Positions 42,572 through 52,028 of a stretch of DNA of 64,000 nucleotides are shown one piece after another (the first letter of the stretch is position 1; each line of letters starts with the position of its first letter). The stretch spans positions 36,934,159 to 36,998,158 of the forward strand of contig NC_135170.1 of assembly GCF_041146795.1 (NCBI RefSeq), written 5' to 3'. The notes below the pieces were generated by a model that saw only the letters and a list, made by a program, of their open reading frames with translations, had not been told where the DNA came from and did no database searches. This DNA is from Maylandia zebra. Its lineage: Eukaryota; Chordata; Actinopteri; Cichliformes; Cichlidae. Both the position numbers and the translations under genes were made by a program.

Positions 42572-45500
42572 CAGGAAGTTGATGTCATTAGCAAGTCCAG
42601 CCTGTAACCTCTTGTTAGTGGCAGTGTGGTCGATTGCTGTGCTCGCTTAGACTCTCCTGAGGTGTTACCTCAGGTCACCTGACCCAGGTGTGTGTCTACA
42701 GGTCAGAAACCACTACGGGCTGTTTCCATGGTTACACGTTGGTGGGCTGACACTCCACCATCTCGCTCAACTGCCTGATAAAATCCTGCTGCGTAGTTTC
42801 TGTCTGCTGGTGCTGAGAGTGATGCGAGATGGACAGTGAGAGTCCACCTGTTGGAGGTTAATCCAGCTGTGAGCTCAGCTTTGAAGGCAGCACCTCCTCT
42901 TGCAGCAGGCCATAGGGACGTGAACTTTGGATGAGTCACATGACTTCATCTTTCAACAGCCAAACTCTGGGAAAACTGGGAATGGTCATGATTTACTTTG
43001 ATAGATAACAGTTTATGCCTGATTTTACTGGCACACGGGCACCTGGTAGGATATAATGAGCAACTACAGCCAGAAGGTTGGGTTAATGCATCCTTAAGCT
43101 AAAACTGAAGGAAGCCCGCAGCTATGGGCATTGGAGAAGGAAAGCAAACAGGAAAAATATGTAAATACTCTTGCATCAAACGCCATCAAAAACTAATGAA
43201 ACGGGACTGATTCTGAACCTTCCAGGTAGACATAGCATGTTACAGGTGTACTACCGCGTCTGAACAATACTTCCTGGTTTAATTTGGCTCAGCTATCCTT
43301 CACGGACATCTCCCTGCAGTCCTGTTTTGGCCACTCGTATGCTCTCCTCCACAGAGCCAAACCTTCCAGCCCAGCCTTCCAACCTTCGCAGAAGTTAGCA
43401 TGATCAGATTTAATATGGGTGCATTTTTTTGTCTTTGACTCACTGATGTTGTCTCTGTCGCTCTTCTCTCCCCTGTTGAACATGTAGAAGAAACACACTT
43501 CCACCTGTATACTGAGAGAGTCGAGCTGTTAGCATGTTATCGTGTGAAAACACCTCCGTACTGAGGGTCTGTGAGCATGTTAGCTGATGGTAGCTTTGAA
43601 TCTCACCAGAAGTCACAGCTGTTTGGGTCCACGATGGTCGGAGAAACTTTGAGTGTTTTATTTAAATGGATGACCGGTCGACTCCTGAGGATCAACACAT
43701 CAGTCCATTAATAAATGCATAAATTTAGTTATTCTTGAGCTCTTAATTAGCAGTAAGTGCTAATGATCAGTACTTTGAGGACTTCAAAATGTACTTTAGA
43801 TGAGCACTATTTAGCGCAGAAGTTGGTACCTGAACAGAACAACGGTATCATCGAGAGAACCAACCAGCAGGTCCGGGTAATAGTTCCCATCAACATCCCC
43901 GCCTGCAGAAAGGGAGTAGCCAAAAGTCCCGAAAACAGGGGAGACCGTGCTGCCTCGGATCACCTGTACAGAGGAGGAGGCGGGGTCACAGGTGTGTCTG
44001 CACACCAATTTAAAAACCTTCACTGGCAAAACTTGTCTGGCCCGTGAGGACATGTCTGCACTCTGATGGTTCAGAGTTGGTTTGAAAGTTGTGTCCTGGG
44101 AATGTGGGTCAAACATAGAAAGGACCGTGTTTTTGTGAGACCTGGCTCGGCTCTGTAGAGATGCCCTCACTGCTTCCTGTCCAGATCATCACACTTCCTG
44201 CTTCATGAAAAGGAGCTCCGATGGCAAAGTCTGGAACAACCAAAGACCCGTCACCATGACTACTGATTAATGATCACGAAAACACCAGCATCACGTTGAG
44301 CCCTCACCCTGGAAGCCATCCTGGTTGAGGTCTCCTGCAGCGGCCACAGCCATGCCGAATGCCGACCCTGCCGGCCCCTTCAGCACTACGCTGGGCTCAG
44401 AATTGAACCTCCCTCCTACGTTCACGTAGACATAAACTGCCCCGCCCACCTCCGTCTGACGGTGGAAATAAAAAGGAGCGCCCACCAGCAGGTCGTTCCA
44501 CCTGTGGGACAAAAAAGCAGCTCAGTGAGTGTTCCTGAAACATGTTCCTCAGGTTTAGATTATGGTGCTCTGTGGTTCCCACTGAGTCGTTGTCATCAGA
44601 TTTTACTAAAGGTACTGACCGTGTTGCCTCAGTGCGGGTCATGTGACCCATAAACCATTCCTCACCCGTCATTATTGAGGTCAGTAACTGCCAAGGCGTT
44701 CCCAAAATACGAGCCCATCTGTTGACCGCGCAGCTTCTGGCGAATCATCAGTTTATCAGAGCGCTTGACGGCCAGCAGCACCGAGCCATGAGCGTCTTCC
44801 ATACGGTCCCGAGGAGCTCCTATTCAACAACACACCAATCAACACATCTATCAGTAAATCTACAGGTCAACCAGCTGCTTCCTGATTAGCTGAAAAGTCT
44901 TCACCTGTTACGATGGTTTCATCATCCTCAGAGAGAAGGCGAGGAGCCTGAGCGACAGAATATCCTGCACAAATACACGTTTTACATTCAGCTTCAATTC
45001 TTTAAATGTAGGAAAGGTTCCCATTAAAAGCATACATGTCTGAACATTCATTGAAACTTCAAAATAAAAGCAGCTGAATTCTGTGACACACAGACAGATA
45101 GATACATGCGAGACCGATGGAGGACTGATCCAGAGGAGACCTGCTTCATTAAAATAAGTCTGCCACGTAAAACAATAACACAAAGCACGATTCAGATCCT
45201 GACTGATCCGCACGTCAAAGTATCGGCTGCTCATCCACATACGTAACTCTGCACTTAGCTTGTGAGGCTGCAGGTATTTATTTAAGTCAAAGGAAAGAGC
45301 CGGACTCACAGCCACCTGTGGCGGCAAACACTTCCTGCAGAAACCAGAATTACACTTTTTGAACGATATGAAAGCCGGTTTGACGCGTGCGTTTCTGAAT
45401 GAAGACACACAAACAGAGAGTTTTCACTATGGACTCTTTTCTGCGTCAGCGTGTGACTAAAAACCTGAAACACTGCTCACAATAAGCTAAGCCTGACGAG

Positions 45501-46687
45501 AGCTTCTGCTCTGTGTTGAGGAACATTAGCGTTTCTACAGGACACCGTCCCTCTGCTCCACCCTCATTAAATCATTGTCTCAAACCGCATGTGCTCATTG
45601 CAAACCTTATTTAGGCACATTCATGTAGCTGATTTAAATACTGTCCTGCCCTGAGGAAGACACGTGTGACCGAGCTCAGATCTGAATGAGCTATTTAAAG
45701 AGACGGCGCACCGATGTAGATGTTCCTGTGCTTCTGGTTGGAGAAGGAGCTCTTCTTGGTGTCAAACTCATCGTCAGGGTTCATCCAGGAGACTTGGACG
45801 TTTCCTACAACACACACACCATGAACTGCATTAGATGCTCACAGAGCTGAGATGCTCGCTCTGAAAAGGAAGAAAAACATCAGAATAGAATAGAATAGAA
45901 TCACCTTGCCATTCGAAGCTTCCAGGCGAGCCAACAATGACTTCGCTTTGAGTGATGGCCGCTGACATCCCCATCCCGCACATGACCTCACCAGTGAAAT
46001 CACCCAGATGACTGAATACAGACAGGCAGCAGGTGAGGAGGCGGAGCATCACTCATCACCTGTAGTGTGCAGTCATGTGACATACCTGCAGGACTGTTCG
46101 GGGTCCTGCCAATTAGAGTCGTTCTCGTCGTACCGCAGGTCGTTTCCACGGAGATAACAGCGGCCAATCATTTGCCTTAAATTGAACGCTCCATAGAGTT
46201 TTGTGAAGCGGTGACCGCATGCCTGCAGAGCAAACACGCCGTTCTTTAACTTCTCACCAATAGGAAAATAATCAGCCAATCAGAGCACAAACTCACCAGG
46301 ACACGCCCCCCAGGCCGGCCCTGACTGGCTACTGAGACGCCCAACCACATGTCCTCGACCAGTTCATCAGCATGGATCTTGGCTGAAACACATCACAGGT
46401 GAGTCACAGACTGTAGGCTCCGCCCACTGACGGGGTAAAGGTAAAAAAGTAAACTTTTGTGTGATTTATTCCACTGACTCTAACCCCATACGACCTGTGC
46501 TGCAAATATGTTGTCCAGCAGCTGACAGAGCAGGTGCTATCCTGCACACCTGAGCTGCAGCACTATGACAGCACAGCTCACCTGGACCTGTCACACAGGT
46601 GTCACATACCCGCTGGCTAACCTCAGCCGGGAGAGTCAGCTCAGATCAGTGAGTCGCTGATTCATGACAGTTTCTCTCCATATAAAC

Positions 46688-46754
<67 letters not shown>

Positions 46755-47912
46755 ATGTGGGTGGGTGTGTTGCTGTTGTTGTGTTTGAGCAGCCGATAAC
46801 ACACACAGCAGCTTTCACTGCTCACTGAGGGATGGAGTTCCCATAATGCACCAGGACACTGATAGCATCACCCATTAGTGCAGCCAAACAAGCTCAGGAA
46901 ACGGGTCGCTGACTGTCAGGCTGAGTACCTGATCTGTGATTGACCGATACAAGAGAAAGTAAACAAACCAGCCAATAAGGCTAAGGACACGTGTGACTCA
47001 CTTGGATCTATGAGCTTCATCCTCCTGCAGTCTGACTGGTTGGCACTGATTGGACAGGTGTACACTCCTCCTGTGTGATTGGCTGGAACATTTGGCTCCG
47101 CCTTCTCTCTGGGGGCTCCGACTAATAGCCTGTCGGGATGACACAGACGGCACAGTTAACGTTTGAGATTCTGGGTGGAATAAATGAGGAAACGTCTGAA
47201 GGACACACACAGAGGACACGGGTCGCCTCCTTCTAAGGAGCTTCAGTCACGTGACGTGAATTATCTGAAGATGAGCAAACCGGCCCAGCCTTCCAGAGAC
47301 AGTTCGGGGGACTCTGTTTGTGTCAGTGCCGTCTACATTTAGTCTCACAGTAAAGTTTTACTGGAACAAACGTGTCCTCCCAGCTGAGAGCTCGTTCACA
47401 GCAGCCTGACCTGACTGTGCATCTGTACCTGTTTAACTGCTGCTGTGGGGTCCCAACTGCTTCACAGCTCAAACCCTATCAAACACACATTTGAACTCTG
47501 CCTGTCCTTAGGCATCACTACCTGCTTAACGTGTCTCCCAGAATCACCTGACTATGCATAGTGTCCTCAAGAACCCATAAGACCATGGCAGATGGCCCCG
47601 CCCCTCCCTGAGCCTGGTTCTGCTGCAAGTTTCTTCCTGTTAAAAGGGAGTTTTAAAAGAGTTTTAAAAGAGTTTTTCCTTCCCACTGTCACATAGGGGG
47701 TCATATGATTGTTGAGTTTTTCTCTGTATCTATTATTGTAGGTTCTACCTTACAATATAAAGCGCCTTGAGGTGATAGTTGTTGTGATTTTGAATTATTG
47801 ATCATGAGTGTGACAATCACAGAGGAACACACCTGGGGGGAGGGGGGGAACTTCCAATCAAAGACATTGACCTCCTAACCCCTGAACACTCCAAGGAAGC
47901 TACATTAGAGTG

Positions 47913-47963
<51 letters not shown>

Positions 47964-48966
47964 CTAACAGCTAATCCAATTACAGAGTATAAAGAGACAG
48001 TTGTCACGGTGACTAGAGACAGACAGCTGGGTGGCCTCTGTGTGACCGCCTCTCACATAGAGACAGGAAATGTGCAGCTTTAGTGTGACCTGCACTTCCT
48101 GTTAGACCCCCCATCTAACCTCAGTTTACTCTCACACGATACTCTGCAGACAGTAGCTGCGCGCAGAGACTTGAGCTGCTTTTATTTTGAAAGTCTAACC
48201 TAAAAATGTGTGTGTGCAGTGTGAGGCTGCACCATGTGACCTGCCGGCATCTGCTCGGACTCACTCTGACGATAAACGCCGCGCTGACAGAGGTGGGCGC
48301 TGTCACTCCTCTGCTCCCCGACATTACGGAGCCCCCGAAAACCTCCTGAAGCTCCACCTTTCTTAATACCGCCTTGTCCTTTATCTGCTGTTTGCGCAGA
48401 CTTCAGAAGAATTCAGACATATTATTAACGCTGTGGGGCATTCACCTGACTCTGTGTGTGTCTGACGCACACACACAGAGTACGGTGTGTGTTTGATAGG
48501 GTCCAGTGAAGGAAGCGGAGAAGTCGGCCAGAATTCGGTGGAGAACAGTCACCTGAAGCCAGACAGACCACTCTGTGAAGCCAGAGAGCGGACAGAAATG
48601 TTGCCCACGACGACCACAAAATGATCCACTATTTTAGACGTCCTCACAACTCCAAATGCCACGTTTATTATTCACACATGAAAGTGTTTCTGAGATATGA
48701 CCTCACTTCCTGTTTTACTGCTGCTTTGATTAGCTGTGATAGATTTGGTTCTAACTGATGAAAAGTGGAAACAATGTTGCTTTGAACTCTGCTTCATCAA
48801 AATAATCCAGCAGTTCTTCATCTATAGAAAAGGACCCACACAAGCCCGCTCTGTCACAACACTGGTGTTAATGGTCACTTTGAGGACAGTAGAGATCTGC
48901 TGACCTAAGGTTCAGTCTGAAGTCAGATCATTTACCCGGACACACCTAAAAGCAGATGTACAGCTA

Positions 48967-49017
<51 letters not shown>

Positions 49018-49196
49018 CACACACAGGTGTGTACTCACAGGTAGCTCTCTGTCTTCAGGTCTTGGTGCAGAGCAACAGAAAATCCAAACAGACTTCCTCG
49101 TTCGCCCATCTTCAGCAGTGGAAATGATGTGTCGAGGTTAAACGCTGCACACACGCTGATACCCACAACCAGCAACATGCACACACCTGTTGCCAT
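27922..49196 (-). CDS. itga3: integrin alpha-3, complete gene
   Basis: 26 common coding exons plus alternative last exons A and B give 1042 or 1068 residues; mammalian alpha-3 has about 1051-1066. All exon phases join. Order: signal peptide and AFNLDT start of the seven-bladed propeller (exons 1-11) with calcium loops DLNNDG, DLNQDG and DVDGNYYPD; thigh (12-16), calf-1 and calf-2 (17-25), a basic cleavage region (exon 23), transmembrane helix (26) and tail. RNITLAYTLEAD-, KECGPDNKCESNLQM- and NGKWLLYPTEI-like segments identify alpha-3 over alpha-6 and alpha-7. It pairs with beta-1 and binds laminins at basement membranes. No I domain is present. Introns contain LINEs, SINEs and microsatellites. 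Confidence 0.95.
28829..28939 (-). CDS. itga3: itga3 alternative last exon A
   Basis: [20 protein letters not shown] then [16 protein letters not shown] and stop at 28829-28831. Contains the GFFKR-type integrin motif and matches the mammalian alpha-3A tail. Confidence 0.93.
   Translation of the reverse strand, partial: CGFFRRASTRELYQAKTQKAQMKSQPSENDRLTEEL
28945..28958 (+). promoter_or_regulatory. itga3: CTCF-like motif beside tail-A acceptor
   Basis: CAGCAGGGGGCGAC fits the CTCF core and lies 5-20 bases upstream of the exon A acceptor on the minus strand. Confidence 0.35.
29392..29517 (-). CDS. itga3: itga3 exon 26 (transmembrane helix)
   Basis: [12 protein letters not shown], then [20 protein letters not shown] and LWK at the cytosolic edge. 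Confidence 0.95.
29623..29721 (-). CDS. itga3: itga3 exon 25
   Basis: [20 protein letters not shown] and [12 protein letters not shown] 4.3-kb intron holding a LINE lies before it. Confidence 0.92.
30116..33500 (-). mobile_element. nearly full-length L2-like LINE in itga3 intron 24
   Basis: Minus-strand order: endonuclease (33455-32571: [34 protein letters not shown]), reverse transcriptase ([36 protein letters not shown]), C-terminal part ([20 protein letters not shown]) and a 3'UTR ending in CAATTCAAGTCAATTCAATT. An in-frame TGA after KPDNTHQ (31317-31319) and other breaks inactivate it. A SINE interrupts it at 31964-32247. Confidence 0.85.
31964..32247 (+). mobile_element. tRNA-derived SINE inside the L2-like LINE
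   Basis: B box GGTTCGAGCCC-type start, CTTGGGCAAGACACTTCACC core and AAGCGCTTTGGGGTCCTTAG tail. 6-bp duplication ATTTAA at 31958-31963 and 32248-32253. The A-box head is missing. Confidence 0.8.
33520..33900. mobile_element. hAT-type fragment
   Basis: Contains GGAATGTGCAGAAAATAGGT through GTGATTAATTACTTTT repeats and ends in TTGACCAACACTGG. The stretch 33535-33765 is an inverted copy of 56087-56325. Confidence 0.6.
34018..34128 (-). CDS. itga3: itga3 exon 24
   Basis: [20 protein letters not shown] and [11 protein letters not shown]. Confidence 0.93.
34348..34470 (-). CDS. itga3: itga3 exon 23 (proprotein cleavage region)
   Basis: Lys/Arg-rich: KKKMKRNLD early and RKKKRYS late. Alpha-3 is known to be cut by furin-type enzymes into heavy and light chains here; the exact site is inferred. 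Confidence 0.9.
34614..34790 (-). CDS. itga3: itga3 exon 22
   Basis: [31 protein letters not shown] and NIINPLNLT. Confidence 0.95.
34861..34963 (-). CDS. itga3: itga3 exon 21
   Basis: [20 protein letters not shown] then LLVLTFQ. The acceptor TCGACAG has a purine-rich tract. Confidence 0.9.
35160..35290 (+). mobile_element. SINE fragment
   Basis: CTGTAGCTCACAAGATAGG (A-box-like) and GTGGTTTGATCCCTGA (B box), then CTTGGGCAAGATACTAACTC. In itga3 intron 20. Confidence 0.55.
35423..35718 (+). mobile_element. tRNA-derived SINE
   Basis: GGGATAGCTCAGTAGGTAGC head (A box), GGGAGTTTGAATCTACC (degraded B box) and AATAAAGCACTTTGAG end. The tRNA-like head is not a functional tRNA. Confidence 0.6.
36006..36083 (-). 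CDS. itga3: itga3 exon 20
   Basis: [20 protein letters not shown] then QTSLSL. Ends phase 2. Confidence 0.92.
36158..36237 (-). CDS. itga3: itga3 exon 19
   Basis: [20 protein letters not shown] and VLQLST. Confidence 0.92.
36352..36438 (-). CDS. itga3: itga3 exon 18
   Basis: [20 protein letters not shown], phase 0 at both ends. The LINE fragment begins about 20 bases before its acceptor. Confidence 0.93.
36455..37295 (-). mobile_element. internal L2-like LINE fragment in itga3 intron 17
   Basis: Nearly identical over its whole length to 30738-31590, including the same in-frame TGA after KPDNTHQ. The LINE 3'UTR is absent, so it does not look like a normal 5'-truncated insertion. Confidence 0.85.
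37349..37517 (-). CDS. itga3: itga3 exon 17
   Basis: [20 protein letters not shown] then [21 protein letters not shown] fragment starts within about 60 bases of its donor side. Confidence 0.93.
37600..38590 (+). mobile_element. possible LTR-retroelement remnant with retropepsin-like motif
   Basis: The plus frame at about 38484-38560 reads [18 protein letters not shown], resembling the D-S/T-G active-site stretch of Ty3/gypsy proteases. No LTR, reverse transcriptase or complete frame is visible. Confidence 0.35.
38593..38702. repeat. direct repeat copy 1
   Basis: ACTGTAGAAGATGGATATTT and neighbours recur at 41396-41502 in the same orientation with few differences. Confidence 0.75.
39388..39485 (-). 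CDS. itga3: itga3 exon 16
   Basis: [20 protein letters not shown], typical alpha-3 disulfide segment. Ends phase 2. Confidence 0.93.
39561..39704 (-). CDS. itga3: itga3 exon 15
   Basis: [20 protein letters not shown], basic stretch KKKKN, 48 codons in phase 0. Confidence 0.88.
40442..40578 (-). CDS. itga3: itga3 exon 14
   Basis: [19 protein letters not shown] and [18 protein letters not shown] 2.9-kb intron full of repeats separates it from exon 13. Confidence 0.9.
40680..41000. repeat. dispersed repeat, inverted halves
   Basis: AAGGCGTCTGGGAAGGGAAC and ACTCAAAACTGGATT recur inverted at 40892-40925; also related to 13848-14170. Confidence 0.55.
41030..41130 (-). mobile_element. diverged LINE reverse transcriptase scrap
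   Basis: The minus frame reads [11 protein letters not shown], the GVPQGS motif of L2-type reverse transcriptase, in otherwise decayed sequence. Confidence 0.4.
41396..41502. repeat. direct repeat copy 2
   Basis: Partner of 38593-38702; the pair flanks itga3 exons 14-16. Confidence 0.75.
41510..42510. other. itga3 intron 13, no exon recognised
   Basis: Includes an open stretch at 42100-42212 that was examined and rejected as an exon. Otherwise unremarkable. Confidence 0.45.
42519..42572. repeat. (GCAC)n tetranucleotide array
   Basis: About 12 GCAC/ACGC units; alternating purine-pyrimidine and CpG rich. Confidence 0.95.
43444..43511 (-). CDS. itga3: itga3 exon 13
   Basis: The acceptor is CTCTCAG just above 43511; a second AG six bases on would break phase. 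Encodes [15 protein letters not shown]. Ends phase 1. Confidence 0.85.
43607..43684 (-). CDS. itga3: itga3 exon 12
   Basis: [23 protein letters not shown]; start of the thigh domain. Confidence 0.9.
43830..43963 (-). CDS. itga3: itga3 exon 11
   Basis: [20 protein letters not shown] and [14 protein letters not shown], last propeller blade. Ends phase 2. Confidence 0.93.
44142..44230 (-). CDS. itga3: itga3 exon 10
   Basis: [17 protein letters not shown]. The donor CAG|GTCTCA has C at +3, poor for a major-class site, yet phase and homology require it. Confidence 0.85.
44308..44501 (-). CDS. itga3: itga3 exon 9
   Basis: [20 protein letters not shown] and GDLNQDGFQ calcium loop. Confidence 0.95.
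44666..44819 (-). CDS. itga3: itga3 exon 8
   Basis: [16 protein letters not shown] and calcium loop DLNNDG. Ends phase 2. Confidence 0.93.
44905..44964 (-). CDS. itga3: itga3 exon 7
   Basis: [20 protein letters not shown], phase 1 at both ends. Confidence 0.9.
45712..45804 (-). CDS. itga3: itga3 exon 6
   Basis: [20 protein letters not shown] then IYIG. Donor ATCG|GTGCGC is weak beyond GT. Confidence 0.9.
45905..46011 (-). CDS. itga3: itga3 exon 5
   Basis: [14 protein letters not shown]...[16 protein letters not shown] type repeat. Ends phase 1. Confidence 0.92.
46086..46222 (-). CDS. itga3: itga3 exon 4
   Basis: ACGHRFTKL and [19 protein letters not shown]. Ends phase 2. Confidence 0.93.
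46297..46382 (-). CDS. itga3: itga3 exon 3
   Basis: [13 protein letters not shown] is nearly identical to mammalian alpha-3. Acceptor TTTCAG, donor CTG|GTGAGT. Confidence 0.93.
46690..46752. repeat. (GT)n microsatellite
   Basis: About 30 GT units in itga3 intron 2. Confidence 0.95.
47002..47129 (-). CDS. itga3: itga3 exon 2
   Basis: LLVGAPRE, an N-glycosylation site NHT, and GGVYTCPI...CRRMK. Acceptor CGACAG, donor AA|GTGAGT, ends phase 1. Confidence 0.92.
47575..47790 (+). mobile_element. L2-like LINE 3' end in itga3 intron 1
   Basis: GGGGGTCATATGATTGTTGA and AAAGCGCCTTGAGGTGATAG match 9720-9975 and the complement of 30130-30300. An extra GAGTTTTAAAA unit is inserted at 47650. Confidence 0.7.
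47914..47961. repeat. (GT)n microsatellite
   Basis: GT dinucleotides in itga3 intron 1. Confidence 0.95.
48967..49025. repeat. (GCAC)n array running into (CA)n
   Basis: About 12 GCAC units followed by CACACACA, ending about 14 bases past the itga3 exon 1 donor. Confidence 0.95.
49039..49196 (-). CDS. itga3: itga3 exon 1 (signal peptide, propeller start)
   Basis: ATG at 49194-49196. The leader core is [12 protein letters not shown], followed by [12 protein letters not shown] and [13 protein letters not shown]. Donor CT|GTGAGT, phase 2. The leader is shorter than in human. Confidence 0.88.
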
Positions 49197-49342
49197 GGAG
49201 ACACACACCTGAACAGCAGAAAAAAGTCAGAAGTGCGATTGTCAGTAAGTTATCTTTAATGTCACACAGGTTTTATTCTACCTGGCTGTATCGTCATGGT
49301 AACTGATGCTCAGTGGAAGACGTATGAAATGTGAAAGCTGCT

Positions 49343-49520
49343 GAGCCGTACCTTTGTCGTGTCATCAAATGAGTCCTGAGTGAATCTCTCAGAGTGTTAA
49401 AATGCTGACTGTGGTCTGGATAGCCATCTATCTCTTTCATGCAGACGACACTGTTATTGATGAGCCTCTTTATACCCTCACAGTCACACTCCACCGTGAA
49501 CTTAATCTGCTGCGTTTCAG
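49343..49520 (-). other. exon-like open stretch, unidentified
   Basis: The minus frame KFTVECDCEGIKRLINNSVV, CMKEIDGYPDHSQHFNTLRD and SLRTHLMTRQR lies between an ACGCAGCAG acceptor candidate and an AAAG|GTACGG donor. It looks protein-like but I recognise no family. It lies just upstream of itga3 exon 1 and could be a stray exon or transposon piece. Confidence 0.25.
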
Positions 49521-49529
49521 GACGTTTTG

Positions 49530-50262
49530 GTATAATCTCGAAAAAACTGGATTGGGGTTGTATTTGGAAATGTAATTCACAAAGGTAGCATGAAAATCAA
49601 AAGTCAAAGATTATTGTAATCTTTTATTTGAAGTTTGAATCTCTGGAAGCAGGATTGATGCTGCTCAGCTTTCTCTGGGTTATGTTAAGAAAGAGTGCAG
49701 CTCATCCAAGCTGTGTGAGCTTCCTACTTTGTGATGATCTGCTGGGATTGGTGGTGGTCGCTCTGCCACGGTTGATTTGAAGTTGGTATGGAAAATGAGG
49801 AGCACTTCATCATTCTACCTGCTCACAAGCTTAATGGAGATGCTGATTTCTTTTTCCAGCAGAGTTTAGCAGGTGTCCGCAGCAGCAAAGCTAAAGGAAA
49901 CAGTTTTCTGGTCACCCTGAACGCCACAGAGAATCTACGAAAGTCACTTCACCCAAAACTTCAGTAACACCTCAGCAGCTATGAGCTTTTCTCCTCCGTG
50001 CTATCGTTGTGTTCCTTATCCTTTTCTACTGTATTTCCTTGCAGCTCTTTACTCTTCTCTCTGTGTTTTCTGTTGGGTTTATGTCTTTCAGTAAATACTG
50101 AGAAACTGTCTTTCTGTGAGCTGCAAACAGTATACCTGTACTGACTGTATTTTTGCTTTCACTTCAGGCTGTTCGTTCTGGCACTAATGAAACATTAATT
50201 ACATGTAACAGCGCATTAAATATGAAGTGTTTTTATGCTCTCTTCTATCCCACACAGACACT
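49530..50262. other. upstream of itga3, nothing recognised
   Basis: No gene or repeat recognised. Probably contains itga3 regulatory sequence, but no motif stands out. Confidence 0.35.
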
Positions 50263-50265
50263 TTA

Positions 50266-50603
50266 TGGTAAATGGTAAATGGCCTGCATTTGTATAGCGC
50301 TTTTCTAGTCCATAGGACCCCAAAGCGCTTTACACTACATTCAGTCATTCACCCATTCACACACACATTCACACACTGGCGATGGCAAGCTACGTTGTAG
50401 CCACAGCTACCCTGGGGCGCACTGACAGAGGCGAGGCTGCCGGACACAGGCGCCACCGGGCCCTCTGACCACCACCAGTAGGCAAACATGGGGTTAGTAT
50501 CTTGCCCAAGGATATTTGACATGCAGCCCGGAGGCAGCCTGGGATCGAACCACCGACCTTCTGATTAGTGGCTGACCTGCTCTGCCACCTGAGCTACAGC
50601 CTC
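50266..50603 (-). mobile_element. tRNA-derived SINE
   Basis: On the minus strand: TGTAGCTCAGGTGGCAGAGC (A box), GGTGGTTCGATCCCAGG (B box), CCTTGGGCAAGATACTAACC, then CTTTGGGGTCCTATGG and a CCATTTACCATTTACC end. Confidence 0.85.
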
Positions 50604-50609
50604 TCACAG

Positions 50610-51321
50610 AATCTTTACCCAGCAGACTTACAGTACATTAGCTTTAGATGTGGAGTATTTTGACTCTGTGGCACTTCATTACAGCGTGAGGACACCCGTC
50701 TAACCCTGGAATGAATTTACTGAGATATTAAATTTGCTGCTGAATAATAGAAATCTGGTCTGAAGTCTGTCCCTGTCAGATCAAATGTAAAGAAATAAGG
50801 GTAGAGGAAGAAATGCAGACCTGTTGCTCTTCCTGTTGGCTCATTGGTTTGTCCCTTGCAGGTTGTCAGTTTGATTCCCGCACTGCTCCGTCTGACTTCT
50901 CCTCCGTCTGCTCACCGACTGATCTGCACACGCTCAGATGCCTCCCTCACTCACGCCCTCATTCTCATTCTTCAGCCGTGCTCACTCGCCCTGAAATGAA
51001 ATCATGTCTCTCTCTCGGTTAACCCCACCCCCACACTCTCTCTCGCACACACACACACACACTATATTTGTCTTTCTATCTTTGTGAAGACCCATGTTCT
51101 CATGTTGCTTGTAGAACGCCTGATCTAGAACCAGAACAGAACCCTGAAATTGGTTTTGAAGGTCCAAGACATTCAAAACCTGGACCGCTCAAGTCCATGA
51201 AACAAAACCAAATGTCCTCACAAAGCCCAGAACTCACATGAATAGACATTTGAGCACCCACCCACACAAAGTCACAAAATGATTCAGGTTGTTTGGACAT
51301 TTGAGGGCACCTTGATTCTCG

Positions 51322-51326
<5 letters not shown>
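50610..51326. other. intergenic, weak SINE-like piece only
   Basis: TTGGCTCATTGGTTTGTCCC...GTTTGATTCCCGC near 50840-50880 resembles a decayed tRNA head. Nothing else is recognised. Confidence 0.35.

Positions 51327-51394
<68 letters not shown>
51327..51394. repeat. (CA)n microsatellite
   Basis: About 34 CA units inside LINE-derived sequence. Confidence 0.95.
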
Positions 51395-51399
<5 letters not shown>

Positions 51400-51780
51400 T
51401 ACCAGAGACCCATGCAGTAGGAGAGCATGCTCTCTGCTGAGGAGCAGTGCTCCACTGAGAGCACCACAACTTGAAGAAGAACCTCTGGTCCAGGTTCTTC
51501 TTCTTCTTCAGGACATGGAGGAAGTGCAGCCACTGCTGGGCCTTCTTTAACAGGGCGATGGTGTTGTGGGTCCAGGTGAGACCAGTGGATATGTGGGTGT
51601 GGGTTAGATACAAAACAAATTCTATGGCAAGGGGGAGCCAGAACATCAGGTCAGGGGGAAGAAATCATGATCCCCATCCTCCGAGACTGTGGTGACTGTG
51701 AGAACATCTGACTCAAAAGAGAGGATCATTGCAGAGTTTGAAACCTGGACCCTCCGAGGTCGATCACTAAGACTATGTAA
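51395..51780 (-). mobile_element. LINE fragment
   Basis: The minus frame HISTGLTWTHNTIALLKKAQ then QWLHFLHVLKKK resembles the C-terminal reverse transcriptase region seen at 17896-18312. Confidence 0.65.
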
Positions 51781-52028
51781 TATACCCTCTGAAGGTCTTC
51801 TAGGCTTCCTGTCGTGTTTGGGTCAAATCTGACTGATTTACAACTTAAAACACTCATAAATATTGTTTTTTACATCTGCCTCGAGGCCTTATGACATCCT
51901 CCACACTATGCACTTGAACATATAACAGTGATGGTCAGCTCTTTCATTGAATTTTGATTGTTTAAATCAACCTTTACATTTGTGATGTTCCTGGTCAAAA
52001 GTACCTGCCATAGGAAATGAATGGGAAT

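Noticed and set aside
42519-42572. Regular short repeats as a CRISPR-like array
   Set aside because: A simple tetranucleotide microsatellite without spacers, in a vertebrate intron.
43500-43507. Alternative acceptor ATACAG for itga3 exon 13
   Set aside because: Gives the wrong phase; the upstream CTCTCAG acceptor yields the conserved Cys-x-Gln-Val-Glu-Val-Cys.
48425-48619. 64-aa minus frame starting [14 protein letters not shown], signal-peptide-like
   Set aside because: No splice donor in phase with itga3 exon 2 and no homology to integrin leaders; exon 1 at 49039 explains the start.
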